Source: Pyrus communis (lineage: Eukaryota; Streptophyta; Magnoliopsida; Rosales; Rosaceae). From it: a stretch of 64,000 nt of DNA. Position numbers and translations under genes: made by a program. The DNA lies in NCBI RefSeq assembly GCF_963583255.1, contig NC_084817.1:14452121-14516120 (forward strand). Reading direction: 5' to 3'. Below the pieces are notes generated by a model that had not been told where the DNA came from, did no database searches, and saw only the letters and a program-made list of their open reading frames with translations. Each line of letters starts with the position of its first letter. Within the stretch, counting starts at the first letter, position 1. Positions 10,926 to 22,095 of this stretch are shown piece by piece.

Positions 10926-13604
10926 TCACTTGGAGCCCACGGCATGGAGTGGAATGTCCTCCACAACTTGCCCTTCAACACTTTCGTAATATGGCTCTAT
11001 GAATGGGAGGGGATAGTGATCCTCCCTAATGGTGGTATTTTGGTTCCGGAAGTCCATGTAAATGCTCCCACCACCTTGAAATCGATTTGGAACCTGCACC
11101 AAAGAAGGTAACAACCGATTAGTTGAAATGGGAATTGGAATTGGGATTGGAGACTTACTAGGATGTTGTGGCAATGCCCCTAGGGCAGCCACCATCTCGC
11201 CAATTTTATCCTTAGGTACGGTCAGATTGGGTGTTTGTAGGGCAATGGCGTGCTTCTTGTGCTTCCCTCCAATTCCTTCCTCGATGGTGGTTCTAGACAC
11301 ATCCTTCTTGATAGGTGTTGAACGTTCCTGCCCTATATATTTAATTGTACCAATGGCAAAACAAGAACGAACATCATTAGGATTCTCAATGGATTCAGAA
11401 ACTTTAAAGTTAATCGTATCACCACCAAACTCCATAGTTAAGGCTCCCTTGGCCACGTCAATCTTGGTGTGGGCTGTTTTCATGAAAGGTCGTCCAAGTA
11501 AGAGTGGCGATGGTGGAGAGTAGGTTGAATCCTCCATGTCAAGCACATAGAAATCTGCAGGAAAAATCAAGTGGTCTACCTGCACCAAAACATCTTCCAA
11601 AACTCCTCTCGAGCATGCATTAGATCGATCGGCTAATTGAATAATAACACCATCATTTTTAAGCTCTCCTAGATTCATAGATGCATAAACAGAGTATGGC
11701 ATGACATTAATTGATGCACCTAAATCTAGCATAGCATGTTCAAACCTTGTATTACCAATTACACAAGGGATAGTGAAACTACCTGGATCTTTGCATTTAG
11801 GTGGCAGCTTTCTTTGCAACATTGCAGAGACATTCTCACTTACATGTACCACCTCCTTCTCCCGAATCCGTTTCCTTGTTGTACAAATCTTTCTTAAAAA
11901 CTTAGCGTACTTCGGAATTTGCTTTATTGCATCAAGGAGCGGGATATTGACATGCACCTTCCTAAAGGTCTCCAGGATGTCTTTTTCATCCTCCTCCTTC
12001 TTTGTTTGCAAAAATCTGTGAGGAAAAGGAACATTGGGTGGAACGGGGTTAGAATTAATCAAATTTGAACCCAACTTACCTTTGGTGGCCGAATGGGATG
12101 CATTGGATGAAGTAGTGTCCTTAGGTGCTTGCGGCAAAGGGGATTGTGTCCTTGCCGTGGGCTTGGTTGCAGCCTCTTCTTCATGTTGCAACGTCTCGTC
12201 TTCATTAGGACTTGTTTTGGATGGTGTGGATGTAGTGCCAACTTCTTTTCCACTCCTCAAGGTGATTGCGTTGGCCGTTTCGAACCCTCCCTTTGGATTG
12301 ACAATGGTTGAGCTTGGGAGCTTGCCTTGGTCTCGGAATTGTCCCACAAACTCCGCAATCTGCCCTATTTGCTTCTCTAAGTGGTCCATCCTTTTGTCTT
12401 GGTTTTGCATTGCCTTTTCGTGGTTTTGCAATACCTTTTCTTGGTTTTGCAATACTTTGTTTTGATTTTCTTGCCCCTGAGACAAATTAGTAAGTAACTT
12501 AAGAATCGTAGTATTATCTAAAGACGTACCTTGATGGTTTTGGGCGGATTGGGGTTGGGTTTGGTCTTGGCCGTGGGTGTTGATGTAAAACCCCGGGGGT
12601 TGCTGCCTAAAGCCTCCTTGTTGGTAAGGTTGTTGAGGCTCCCTCCACTTGAAGTTTGGACGGTCTCTCCAACCTGGATTGTATGTATTGGAATATGGAT
12701 CATTCCTTGGTTGATTTTGGCTTGGAAATCCAATGGCGTTTGCACTCTCCCATCCCCCATTCTCAATCAATTGAGGGCACTTTTCCGAAAGATGACCTTG
12801 AATAGAACATACGCCACATACAATTGGACTTTGGATCTTCATTCCTTCGGCCATCTGAGACACAAGAGAAGTAAGATTAGCTATTTGAGTTTGAAGGTCG
12901 GATTGAGAACTTACCTCATTCACTTGTTGCCGTGGGGGGTCCCTTTGCCCAATTCCTTCATATTGTTGTGCATTGAGAGCTCGGTTTGCTATGAGGTTCT
13001 TGGCTGCCATAGGGGTTTTATCCACCAACACTCCTCCCGCCGAAGCATCAAGCATTTGCCTTTCAATGGGAAGAAGACCTTCATAGAAGTATTGAAGTAG
13101 AAGCTCCTCCTTCATTTGATGTTGAGGACATGATGCAACAAGGGTTTTAAAACGCTCATAGTATGTTGGAAAAGACTCCCCTTGACTTTGTTGAATTCCG
13201 CTAATCTTCTTTCTCAAGAGAATGACTCTTGAAGTTGGAAAGGACTTTTCAAGAAACGCCCTTTTCATGCTCTCCCAAGAGGTGACAGTTCCGGGTGCTA
13301 ACTCGTATAACCAATCCTTGGCCTTCTCCAAAAGTGAGAACGGGAAAGCCTTCATCTTCAAAATGCTACCGTCAACGTTAATTGGAGTCATGCTTGAACA
13401 CACCACCTCGAACTCCTTCAAATGCTTGTTGGGATCCTCCATGGACAGTGCATGGAACTTTGGAATGTGGTGCAACAAGCTTGACTTCAATTCAAATTCG
13501 TCGGTCTCGTCTTGAGCCGCCCTTGGGTATTGGATGCACAAGGGTGTGGCATTGGCCATTCCCGAAGCGGAAAGCTCCTTGATTGTACGGTTGTCCACTG
13601 CCAT
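10926..13604 (-). CDS. Gag-protease polyprotein of an Athila-type Ty3/gypsy retrotransposon (892-residue open part)
   Basis: Structural and processing polyprotein of an LTR retrotransposon; gag would form the cytoplasmic particle and the protease would cleave it. In this 892-residue frame, residues about 36-215 are a Retrotrans_gag-like region. A zinc knuckle CX2CX4HX4C has C263, C266, H271 and C276. Residues about 376-412 are heptad repeats with a coiled-coil look. The LRSGK motif (449-453) is typical of Athila gag. The retropepsin-like part has DLGAS at 627-631 and LLLGRPF at 701-707. Residues about 848-870 resemble the start of reverse transcriptase (DFRN...DHYPLPFIE) but the frame stops at once, so pol is deleted. 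The frame stays open upstream to 13678, where a solo LTR interrupts it. The real N-terminus is at 20696-20798, giving 951 residues in all. Start 13604 is only the first remaining ATG. Confidence 0.88.
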   Translation of the reverse strand: MAVDNRTIKELSASGMANATPLCIQYPRAAQDETDEFELKSSLLHHIPKFHALSMEDPNKHLKEFEVVCSSMTPINVDGSILKMKAFPFSLLEKAKDWLYELAPGTVTSWESMKRAFLEKSFPTSRVILLRKKISGIQQSQGESFPTYYERFKTLVASCPQHQMKEELLLQYFYEGLLPIERQMLDASAGGVLVDKTPMAAKNLIANRALNAQQYEGIGQRDPPRQQVNEVSSQSDLQTQIANLTSLVSQMAEGMKIQSPIVCGVCSIQGHLSEKCPQLIENGGWESANAIGFPSQNQPRNDPYSNTYNPGWRDRPNFKWREPQQPYQQGGFRQQPPGFYINTHGQDQTQPQSAQNHQGTSLDNTTILKLLTNLSQGQENQNKVLQNQEKVLQNHEKAMQNQDKRMDHLEKQIGQIAEFVGQFRDQGKLPSSTIVNPKGGFETANAITLRSGKEVGTTSTPSKTSPNEDETLQHEEEAATKPTARTQSPLPQAPKDTTSSNASHSATKGKLGSNLINSNPVPPNVPFPHRFLQTKKEEDEKDILETFRKVHVNIPLLDAIKQIPKYAKFLRKICTTRKRIREKEVVHVSENVSAMLQRKLPPKCKDPGSFTIPCVIGNTRFEHAMLDLGASINVMPYSVYASMNLGELKNDGVIIQLADRSNACSRGVLEDVLVQVDHLIFPADFYVLDMEDSTYSPPSPLLLGRPFMKTAHTKIDVAKGALTMEFGGDTINFKVSESIENPNDVRSCFAIGTIKYIGQERSTPIKKDVSRTTIEEGIGGKHKKHAIALQTPNLTVPKDKIGEMVAALGALPQHPSKSPIPIPIPISTNRLLPSLVQVPNRFQGGGSIYMDFRNQNTTIREDHYPLPFIEPYYESVEGQVVEDIPLHAVGSK
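12370..12475 (-). repeat. 21-bp tandem repeat encoding gag heptads
   Basis: Four to five imperfect copies of a 21-bp unit read QNQEKVL, QNHEKAM, QNQDKRM on the minus strand. The unit length equals one heptad, so copy-number change keeps frame and coil register. The duplicate copy is at about 45746-45851. Confidence 0.6.
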
Positions 13605-14453
13605 GGTTTCTTCCTCTTGTGCCGTGGGTTCTTCTTCCTCCCTTGGCGTTGGCTCTTCCTCCTCCTCAAAGTTGGGAGCCGTATGATGCGTAATTTATAC
13701 GCACACAAATTAAACCCTCTTTTCGTCAAATTGTAGTATATGTATAAGTAGGGATCGTTCTAGACCGGGGATTAGGAGGGATTGTTAATCACTTGGATTT
13801 GACTCAAAAACATAAAAACACAATATAAAACACTAAACTTTAAAACACTAAAACAAACTAAAAGACTCAAAACAACACAAACACACTCAAATCTGCCTAA
13901 AAACCACTTTCTGGGCAGATTTGAGCACAAACACAAATTTGGACGAAATTAAGTTCTAACTTGACTCAAGACTCTTATAAACACAAACTAAGACACTTTC
14001 TAACTAAATTAGACAATAAAGTAAAGGGGGATTTTAATTTGACAAAAATTGAAATAACGAAACAAGTTTAATAAACTAGATAGAATGTAAATATGAATGC
14101 GATGAAAATGAATGGATGAATGCTAGCTAGAAGGTTCTTCTCCACACATGTTACACTTGCATAATAAAATGATTTCCAATTGCATTTCAATAAACCATGA
14201 AACTCATCACCCCGGGTTAATTAGGTCCGCTTAAATTAACCGTCACGTTTTCCTTAAGTTAATGAATTGGATGGGTTAGCGCAACGCAATTCACTACATT
14301 CTCCAAAAGTCCTTTACGTGAACAGCACAATAAAGATACAATCAAAGATCATTAAGCATTATGAAAACTACAAGTGTTGACGAGGCATTCGTTACTATGA
14401 TGAGCATGAAACTCGTGCCAAGAATTCATTTAACGCGATTGTTTATAAGCAAC

Positions 14454-16844
14454 TGATAGGAGCATATTCATGCGACTTAAATGGCTTGTTCTCGTGCATT
14501 TACGTTATGTTTCTTTAGTTATTTTAGTACTTTAAGCTATTTTCGTGTGTTTGTAGGTCCAAAGGGCTAAAGGAGCAAAAAGATGCATTTTGGAGACTTT
14601 TGGAGCACTTTTGGGCTAAGGATGGATAGCTTATGCTTGGAGCCAAAGTGTTGGACGAAATTGAAGACCTAATTGAAGACCAAAGTGTTGGAACCTTGTT
14701 CCCTTTAGTTTTAGGACATTTAAACCTTTCATAATCCCATTCATCAACACATGCATCCACATGCATTCACCCTTTAAACCATTAAATCCACATGCTTTCC
14801 TATTCAATTAAATCAGCCACATGCATTCATCATCATAACCTGGCTGTCATTCCACTTCATTGCACATGCATTCACTCTTTAATTCACATGCATTTACTCT
14901 TTAATTCACATACAAAACATCCCATTCCATCTCCCATTTCAGATTGCATTCCATAATCATTCACTCACCTTTAATCCACATGCATCTTCCATAAATCAAA
15001 TCAGCCACATTCACCACCACATTCACTCACCACAAACATTCCACATGCATTCATCAACATATCTAGTTGTCACTCACATGCATTTCCTTCATCATTTCCA
15101 ACCCACATGTCCCTTTAATCATTCAAACATACACCCATTCACCACCAGAAATCATCCTTGCCATGAGTTCCCATCAGATTTCCATCATATTCACATGCAT
15201 TCCATCCTTTAAAACATTGCACATGCACTCCCTTTAATTAATTAAGCCACATGCACTCCCATCCATTTCATCATTGCAGCCAACACATGCTTTCACATGC
15301 ATTTTCAGATTGTCCCCTTGCACATGCAGCCACTTATTCAAAGCACATGCATTTCCACCCTTTAATCACATGCATAAATCAGCCACATGCATCTCCCATC
15401 ACCATTCCAGATTTCCACCACCCTCCTAGCTGTCATGTTCCCCCCATTTCACCTATAAATAACCCTGCATTGCAGCCACAAAGGGGGGGATCCATTCACC
15501 ATAGAAATAAGGCCTTTGTGCCAGAAATTCATCCATTCCATAAACACTTCCATTCCATTGTACATAACACCATCCTTCCATTTTCACCACTCCCCAAACC
15601 ATTCACACCATCAAACTATCCTTAGACCTTGTGTTACAACGAAGAGGAAGAGAAGAGTGCCTAAACGTTCATACAATTCAAGTTTGAGTTGTTGGAATGT
15701 TTAGGTGTTTCTTTGATTTCAATGTTTAATTTCAATACTCTTTGTTATGTACGTATGAGGAATGGAAGAGAAGAGTGCCTAAACGTTCATACAATTCAAG
15801 TTTGAGTTGTTGGAATGTTTAGGTGTTTCTTTGATTTCAAAGTTATGAGGAAATTCGAAATATATGTTTATGCTTGCATTTTGATTTGATTACTTCTAAT
15901 TACGTTTCATAAGTTGTGAATTCAATTTGTTTAACTGTTTTATTGATAACCTATTTATGTATGTTTATTGAGAGTGCACGCTTAATTTTCATGCATGAAT
16001 ATGACGCTAGAATATAAGTGAGTTTCACCTAATAGTTATGAACTTATATTCACAAGTAGTGGAGGTTGCTTATAAACAATCGCGTTAAATAAATTCTTGG
16101 CATAAGTTTCATGCAATCATAGTAACGAATGCCTCGTCAACACTTATAATTTTCATAGAGCGTAATGATTCTTGCTTGTATCTCTATTATGCAATCATGT
16201 AGGGGACTTGTGGGGAATGTTTTGAATTGTTGTATGCGCTAACCCATCCAATTCAATAACGTTAGGAAGATTTGAAGGTTAATTAGTGCATCACGGTTAA
16301 CTTGGGGTGTTGAGAATTCATGGTTTATTGAAATGCAATTGGAAATCATTTTATTATGCAAGTGTAACATGTGTGGAGAAGAACCTTCTAGCTAGCATTC
16401 ATCCATTCATCTTTACTATCTGTTTTTACTTACAATCTGTTCTTTTAGTTTAAATTCTTCAAAACCAATCCCCCATTTATTTTAAAGTGTTAGATTAGTT
16501 AGAAATACTTTTAGTTTGTGTTTATAAGTGTTTTGATTCAATTTGTTTCACAAATTCGTCCAAATTCACCAAAGTGCTCAAAACTGCCCAGAAAGTGTTT
16601 TTTAGGCAGTTTTGAGTGTTTTGGGTGATGTTTGAGTCTTTTGGTTTGTTTTAATGTTTTAAAGTTTAGTTTTACATTCTTTGAGTCTAGTTTAGTGTTT
16701 CATATTGTTATTTTACGTTTTTGAGTCAGTTTCCAAGTGATTTGCAATCCCTCCTAATCCCCGGTTAAGAACGATCCCTACTTATACTTATACTACAATT
16801 GTCAAAAAGAGGGTTTAATTTGTGTGCGTATAAATCTCGCATCA
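14454..16844 (+). mobile_element. Solo LTR B (2391 bp), TSD gcaac
   Basis: TGATAGGAG at 14454 to CTCGCATCA at 16844, flanked by gcaac at 14449-14453 and 16845-16849. It lies inside LTR E in the opposite orientation, so it is younger than E. It has CATGCA arrays, TATA at 15454-15461 and two hairpin units (about 15640-15830). The C/G hairpin found in its relatives is missing near 15845. The large hairpin is near 16577. Confidence 0.95.
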
Positions 16845-18204
16845 GCAACCTCCACTACTTGTGAATATAAGTTCATAACGATTAGGTGAAACTCACTTAT
16901 ATTCTAGCGTCATATTCATGCATGAAAATTAAGCGTGCACTCTCAATAAACATACATAAATAAGTTATCAATCAAACGGTTAAACAAATTGAATCCACAA
17001 CTTATGAAACGCAATTAGAAGTAATCAAATCAAAATGCAAGCATAAACATTTATTTCAAATCCCCCCCTAGCCAAGGGGGGTTTAGTACCTCATACGTAC
17101 AAAATAAAGAGAATCAAAGAAACACCTAAACATTCCAACAACTCAAACTTGAATTGTATGAATGTTTAGGCACTCTTCTCTTCCTCTTCGTTGTAGCACA
17201 AGGTCTAGGGATAGTTTGATGGTGTGAATTGTTTGGGGAGTGGTGGAGGAATGGAAGAGGAGTTGTGGAGATGGAAGGATGGTGTTTGGATTGTAAGGGA
17301 GAGTCACGGCAGGGGTGGTTTATGGTCTACATTTCTGCAATGGATCAGTGAGTATGAGAATGAATGAATGAGTATTTATAGGTGAAATGGGGGGAACATG
17401 ACAGCTAGGTTGCATGTGCAAATGTTGGAATGGTATGTGTGTGCATGTGAAATCTGCCAAGATGGGGGAAAATATGGAAAATGGAAATGTATGAATGTGC
17501 ACGGCTAGGTGGAGTGTGTAAGGGAATATGTGGTGGATGATTAAAGTGCATGTGTTGGCTGAATTGTTTGTAGATGCATGTGCAATGATGGAATGACAAT
17601 CTGAAATGGGATAGGAACCCACGGCAAGGATGAAGAAATGATTATGGATGCATGTGTTGAATGATTTCTTGGTGAGGGATGTGGAGTGGTTGAATGTGGT
17701 GCAATGATAATGTTTTGTGGCTGAATTGGTGGTGGAATTATGATGGGAGTGCATGTGATTAAAGAGTGGGAATGCATGTGGGTGGAAATCTGAAAATGCA
17801 AAAGGGAAAAGCTGGAAAGGCAAGGGAACCCACGACATTGAAGGTTTTGTGCATGTGGAGTGCTTGATTGAATGAGTAATGGGACATGTGGGGTGGCTGG
17901 AACAAAGGAGGAAACACGGCATGGGTTGTTGTTGAATGATTATGGGCTGAATGGTTTAATTAATGGAAGTGTATGTTTGAATGATTAAAGGGACATGTGG
18001 GGGTGGAAATGATGAATGAAATGCATGTGAATGACAGCTAGATATGTTGATGAATGCATGTGACTTGTTTGTGGTGAGTGAATGCATGTGCAAAGCTGGA
18101 AATGCAATGGGAACTCACGGCATTGAGTGATTTCTGGTTGGAAATGCATGTGTTTGCATATGATTGCTGTTTGTGTGAAGTGTGTGTGAATGCATGTGGA
18201 TTAA

Positions 18205-20193
18205 TGATGCGAACTAATTAAGCACACAAATTAAAACCCTCTTGTGACAATTGTAGTAAAGATGCAAGTAGGGATCGTTCTAGACCGGGGATTAGGAGGG
18301 ATTGCTAAACACTTGGAAACTGACTTAAAAACTCAAAAACAAAGTTTAAAACACTAAACTCAACTCAAAGAATGCAAAACTAAAAGTTAAAACACTTAAA
18401 CAAACCTAAAACCCAAAACAGCAACTAGAAGACTCAAAACTGCCTAAAAACCACTTTCTGGGCAGTTTTGAGCACCTACACTAATTTGGACGAAATTGGG
18501 TGAAAACTTGAATCAAAATACTTAGAAACACAAATCAAAACACTTTCTAACTAATCTAAGACTTCAAATTAAGGGGGATTTGTTTTGGACGAAAATTTAA
18601 CATAAAACAGAAACTTTAAACTAAACAGATTGTAGAATGTTTTTGGATAAAAAGGATGGATAAAAGGCTAGTTAGGAGGTTCTTCTCCACACATGTCACA
18701 CTTGCAAACAAAACGATTTTCAGTTGTTCTTCCAATAAATTATAAATACTCAACACCCCAGATTAACCGTGAATTGCACTAATTAACCCTCAGTTTTTCC
18801 ACAAGTTATTAAGTTGGATGATTGCATACGACAACCCAAAACATTCCCTACAAGTTCCCTACATGAATTGCATAATAGAGATACAAGCAAAAATCATTAA
18901 GTTCTATGAAAAACATAAGCATTGACGAAGCATTCGTTATTATGAATTGCATGAAACTTATGCTAAGAATTCGTTCAACGCGATCGTTTTCAAGCGACCT
19001 TCACTACTTGTGATTATAAGATTGTAACTATTAGGTGAAACTCCCTCATAATCTAGCATCATATTCATGCATGAAAACTAAGCGTGCACTCTCAATCAAC
19101 ATACACAAATAAGTTATCAATCAAATAGATGAACAAATTGAATCCACAACTTATGAAATAACAACTGAATGTAATCAAATCATATTGCAAGCATGTACAT
19201 GGTTTCGAATTCCCCCCTAACCAAGGGGGTTTAGTTCCTCATACTCACAACACAAAGAATATCAAAATTAAACATGGAATTCAACGGAAAGACAACACCT
19301 AAAACGTTCCAGCAATCCTCAATAGAATGGCATGAACGTCCCAAGCTTTTTCTCCTCCTCTTGTCTGCGGCACAAGAAATAGGACAGGTTCTAGGGGTTA
19401 TTTAGATGGATGAGTAGGTAAGGAATGATATGGTAGTGTTTAGGGGACATGGGGGTTGCGGCAAAGTGTGAAAATATGGCAGATTGGTGGAGGAAGGCTG
19501 CGGCAAGGGGGCCCAATATATTTTGACGAATTTCTGATTTTGTGTAGAGGGTCTTCCTGCGGCATGGTGGTAAAACACATATATATAGGCAGCCAAACCC
19601 TAAAGAAATCAGGTTAGACAAATGGGCTAGGGTTTGGGTGCGGCAAGGGGTTGGAAATCCACCAGAAAATAGGGTTTCTAGAACATTAGGTGCGGCATGG
19701 GCTTAGGGTAGATGGATTAGGGTTTAACTTGGCAGAAATTAAATGATTAGGCCCTAGGGTGCGGCTGATTAAGTGGGTTAGGATTAGGGTTTAGGTGCGG
19801 CATGGGCTTAGGGTCCACAAGGAGTTAGGGTTTAGGTCATCTAAAAGCCCAAAGCCAAGAATAGAAACTCACGAAAATGGAAACCTCCAAGAATAGAAAC
19901 TTCCAACTTTAGAAACTTTGGTTGCCAATTCCGACTTCTTTGCTCTTCACTTTCATTTCTTCATTTCTTAAGCTCCTTTGACCTTCAACCTCGTCCATTC
20001 CTCGTGCTCCATTTGCATACGCCACATTCCAGCTCAGTTTTGCTCCAAAAGCTCCAAATTGCATCATTTCATGTAATATGTCCTTTAAACCTGAAAACAC
20101 ATGAAAGTAGCTTAAAAGACTACTTTAACGAAGAAAACATAACAAAAATGCATAAGAACTAGCTAACTAAGGCGCATAAATATGCTCCTATCA
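18205..20193 (-). mobile_element. Solo LTR C (1989 bp), diverged subfamily, TSD attaa
   Basis: TGATGCG at 18205 to CTCCTATCA at 20193, flanked by attaa at 18200-18204 and 20194-20198, nested in LTR E. Its U3 (about 19590-19850) lacks CATGCA arrays. Instead it has repeated AGGGTTT/AAACCCT motifs and GCGGCA motifs, with a TATATATA box at about 19579-19587. It is a distinct, more diverged LTR subfamily with the same ends. Confidence 0.93.
19590..19850 (-). promoter_or_regulatory. Telo-box-like cluster in the LTR C U3
   Basis: At least six AGGGTTT (reverse AAACCCT) motifs interspersed with GTGCGGCA repeats, upstream of the TATATATA box in LTR orientation. AAACCCTA is the plant telo-box, known in promoters of translation-related genes. 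The motifs are dispersed, not a telomeric tandem array. A regulatory role is inference. Confidence 0.35.
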
Positions 20194-20227
20194 ATTAAAG
20201 GTGTTGTGTTAGGTGATGGGTGCATGT

Positions 20228-20330
20228 TAAGTGATAAGTGATAAGTGATATGATATGTGGTTATGATAAGTGATAAGTGATTAAGTGATATGATATGTGG
20301 TGATGATAAGTGATGATGATAAGTGATAAG
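20228..20330. repeat. TGATAAGTGA tandem repeat in LTR E
   Basis: Simple repeat based on aagtgataag, interrupted by tgatatgtgg. Related arrays sit near the head of other LTRs, at about 23041-23160, 27538-27656, 31553-31668 and 44081-44318. They appear to be a length-variable module of the LTR U3. Confidence 0.7.
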
Positions 20331-20695
20331 TGCATGTGGGTTAACTAATGAAGGAAATGCATGTGCAATGACAATGTGTTAGCATGGATGTGTGTTATGC
20401 ATGGCATGATTGGGATTAGGAAAGGTTTAAATGTCCTAAAACTAAAGAGAACAAGGTTCCAACACTTTGGCTCCAAGTAGGTCTTCAATTTCGTCCAACA
20501 CTTTGGCTCCAAGCATAAGCTATCCATCCTTAGCCCAAAAGTGCTCCAAAAGTCTCCAAAATGCATCTTTTTGCTCCTTTAGCCCTTTGGACCTACAAAC
20601 ACACGAAAATAGCTTAAAATACTAAAATAACTAAAGAAACATAACGTAAATGCACGAGAACAAGCCATTTAAGTCGCATGGATATGCTCCTATCA

Positions 20696-20798
20696 CCGTA
20701 CTAGATTCTGGGTTCTTCTTCTTCTTCCTCAAAGTGCGCTCAAAATCGTCGTCAAAATCCAAGATGTTTGCACTAACAGGTTGAGAACTACGAGTCAT
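20696..20798 (-). pseudogene. Displaced N-terminal part of the beta gag (first 34 codons)
   Basis: ATG at 20796-20798 opens a minus-strand frame, starting MTRSSQPVS and rich in acidic and lysine residues, that runs into the TSD at 20696-20700. Counting 103 nt here and 74 nt from 13678 to 13605 gives exactly 59 codons before the ATG at 13604, so the frame continues once the solo LTR and one TSD copy are discounted. This is the true gag start: it lies about 95 nt downstream of the PBS, and the same MTRSS start occurs after the PBS of element delta. Confidence 0.85.
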
Positions 20799-20892
20799 AA
20801 ACTAGTACCTACAAACAAGAAAAGAAACTAGGTCAGTAGCTAAAACAAAAAGAAAACAAAAAGAAACAACGGGGGATTAGCAAAATTGCTAA
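20799..20892 (-). other. Untranslated leader of element beta
   Basis: A-rich (in plus orientation) leader between the PBS and the gag ATG. It contains the hairpin at 20872-20897 next to the PBS. The ctaggtactagtttatg segment is shared with delta (40647-40663). Confidence 0.7.
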
Positions 20893-20897
20893 TCCCC
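20872..20897 (-). other. Hairpin overlapping the beta primer-binding site
   Basis: ggggattagcaa (20872-20883) and ttgctaatcccc (20886-20897) form 12 perfect pairs around two bases. Five of those bases (20893-20897) belong to the PBS, so the hairpin would compete with tRNA annealing. Hairpins with other sequences lie in the same place at 40556-40579 and 38562-38579. Confidence 0.65.
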
Positions 20898-20910
20898 GGC
20901 AACGGCGCCA
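20893..20910 (-). other. Primer-binding site for tRNA-Asp, element beta
   Basis: The plus strand reads TCCCCGGCAACGGCGCCA, the 3' end of plant tRNA-Asp (GUC) including CCA, so the element's sense (minus) strand is fully complementary to the tRNA. It lies 6 nt from the LTR end at 20917. Athila-group elements are known to prime with tRNA-Asp. Confidence 0.85.
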
Positions 20911-20916
20911 AAAATT

Positions 20917-22095
20917 TGATGTGATAAAAGATAGCACTCAAATTAAACCCTCTTTTTGACAATTGTAGTATAGATATAAGTAGGGATCGTTCTAGGCCGG
21001 GGATTAGGAGGGATTGCTAATCTAATGAAAATGGACTCAAGGATGTGAAAATATGCTTTAAAACACTTTAAATGACCTCACAAGACTCTTACTAACTTAT
21101 ATGACCAAAAACAAACTTAAAAGACTCAAAACAACTCAAAACAACCAAAAAGACTCAATTTAGACTCTATGACTTAATTTGGACGAAAATACACTTGGTT
21201 TTGACTCTAAAGACTCAAAAAGACTCTTTTGGACAGATTTGGAACAAATAAGAAAGGGGGTTTTGATTTTGGACGAATTTAAAAGAAAACAAGTGACTTA
21301 AAACTTTAAAACAGATTTTGGATGAAAATAAGAAAAACTAATGGATGATGGGATAGCCAAGGGATACTTCTCCACACATGATACTTTCTAACATAAATTG
21401 ATTTCCAGTTGCTTTTCCGATAAACCATGAACCTCAACACCCCAGATTAACCGTGAATTGCACTAATTAACCCTCAGATTTTCCTCACGTTATTGAATTG
21501 GATGATTGCATACGACAACCCAAAGCATTCCCCACAAGTTCCCTACATGAATTGCATGATAGAGATACAAGCAAGAATCATTAAGTTCTTTGAAAACCAT
21601 AAGCATTGACGAAGCACTCGTTACTATGAATTGCATGAAACTTATGCCAAGAATTTACTTAACATGATTGTGAAAACAACCTTAACTACTTGTGAATATT
21701 AGTTTGTGACGATTATGTGAAACACCCTAATATTCTAGCCCCAAATTCAAGCATGCAAATTAAGTAGGCCTCCCTAATAAACATACAAGAATAAGTTATC
21801 CGTCAAACGGTTAAGTAAATTGCGTTCACAATTTATGAAATCACAACTGGACTTAATCAACTCATATTATAAATGTAATCATGGTTTCAAAGCATCCCTA
21901 GGCTAAAACGAGTTTAGCCTCTCATGTTCATGACAAAACAAAGCAACATAGATTTAAACATTAACAATAAAGGATAGATTACACCTAGAAACGTCCAACA
22001 CTCCAACTCGAATGCACAAACGCCCAAGGCTTGGTCTTCCTTCTCCTCCTCCTTGCTAAGTCACGGCAAAGGGTCTATGGTGGGTTTGTGGATGT
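20917..22095 (-). mobile_element. 5' LTR of element beta, 3' part only
   Basis: It begins TGATGTGATAAAAG (reverse of the LTR 3' end) next to the PBS and carries the usual conserved end (tagggatcgttctaggccggggattaggaggg). It diverges from the other LTRs over its length. It breaks at 22095, where element gamma starts. gatgt (22091-22095) is the predicted TSD of gamma; the rest of this LTR should follow gamma's right end, which is not recognised in the window. Confidence 0.7.

Larger units (their letters stand above)
13684..20695 (-). mobile_element. Solo LTR E splitting gag, TSD ccgta; contains nested solo LTRs B and C
   Basis: Minus-strand LTR from TGATGCG at 13684 (its 3' end) to CTCCTATCA at 20695 (its 5' end). 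It is flanked by ccgta at 13679-13683 and 20696-20700. Subtracting the two nested insertions leaves about 2.63 kb. It has a reverse TATA at 17373-17380, a CATGCA-rich U3 (about 17420-18200), a tandem TGATAAGTGA repeat at 20228-20330 and the T/A large hairpin near 13885. It interrupts the gag reading frame after codon 34, so the insertion inactivated gag. Confidence 0.93.

Noticed and set aside
11128..13736. Plus-strand ORFs opposite gag, up to 189 codons (repeated at 45505-47112)
   Set aside because: Shadows of the gag-protease frame; the compositional bias follows the coding strand.
19590..19850. AGGGTTT motifs considered as an interstitial telomere tract
   Set aside because: The motifs are dispersed among other sequence rather than in a continuous TTTAGGG array.
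20893..20910. tRNA-Asp-like sequence
   Set aside because: Only the 3' terminal 18 nt match and no cloverleaf precedes it; the position next to an LTR shows it is a primer-binding site.
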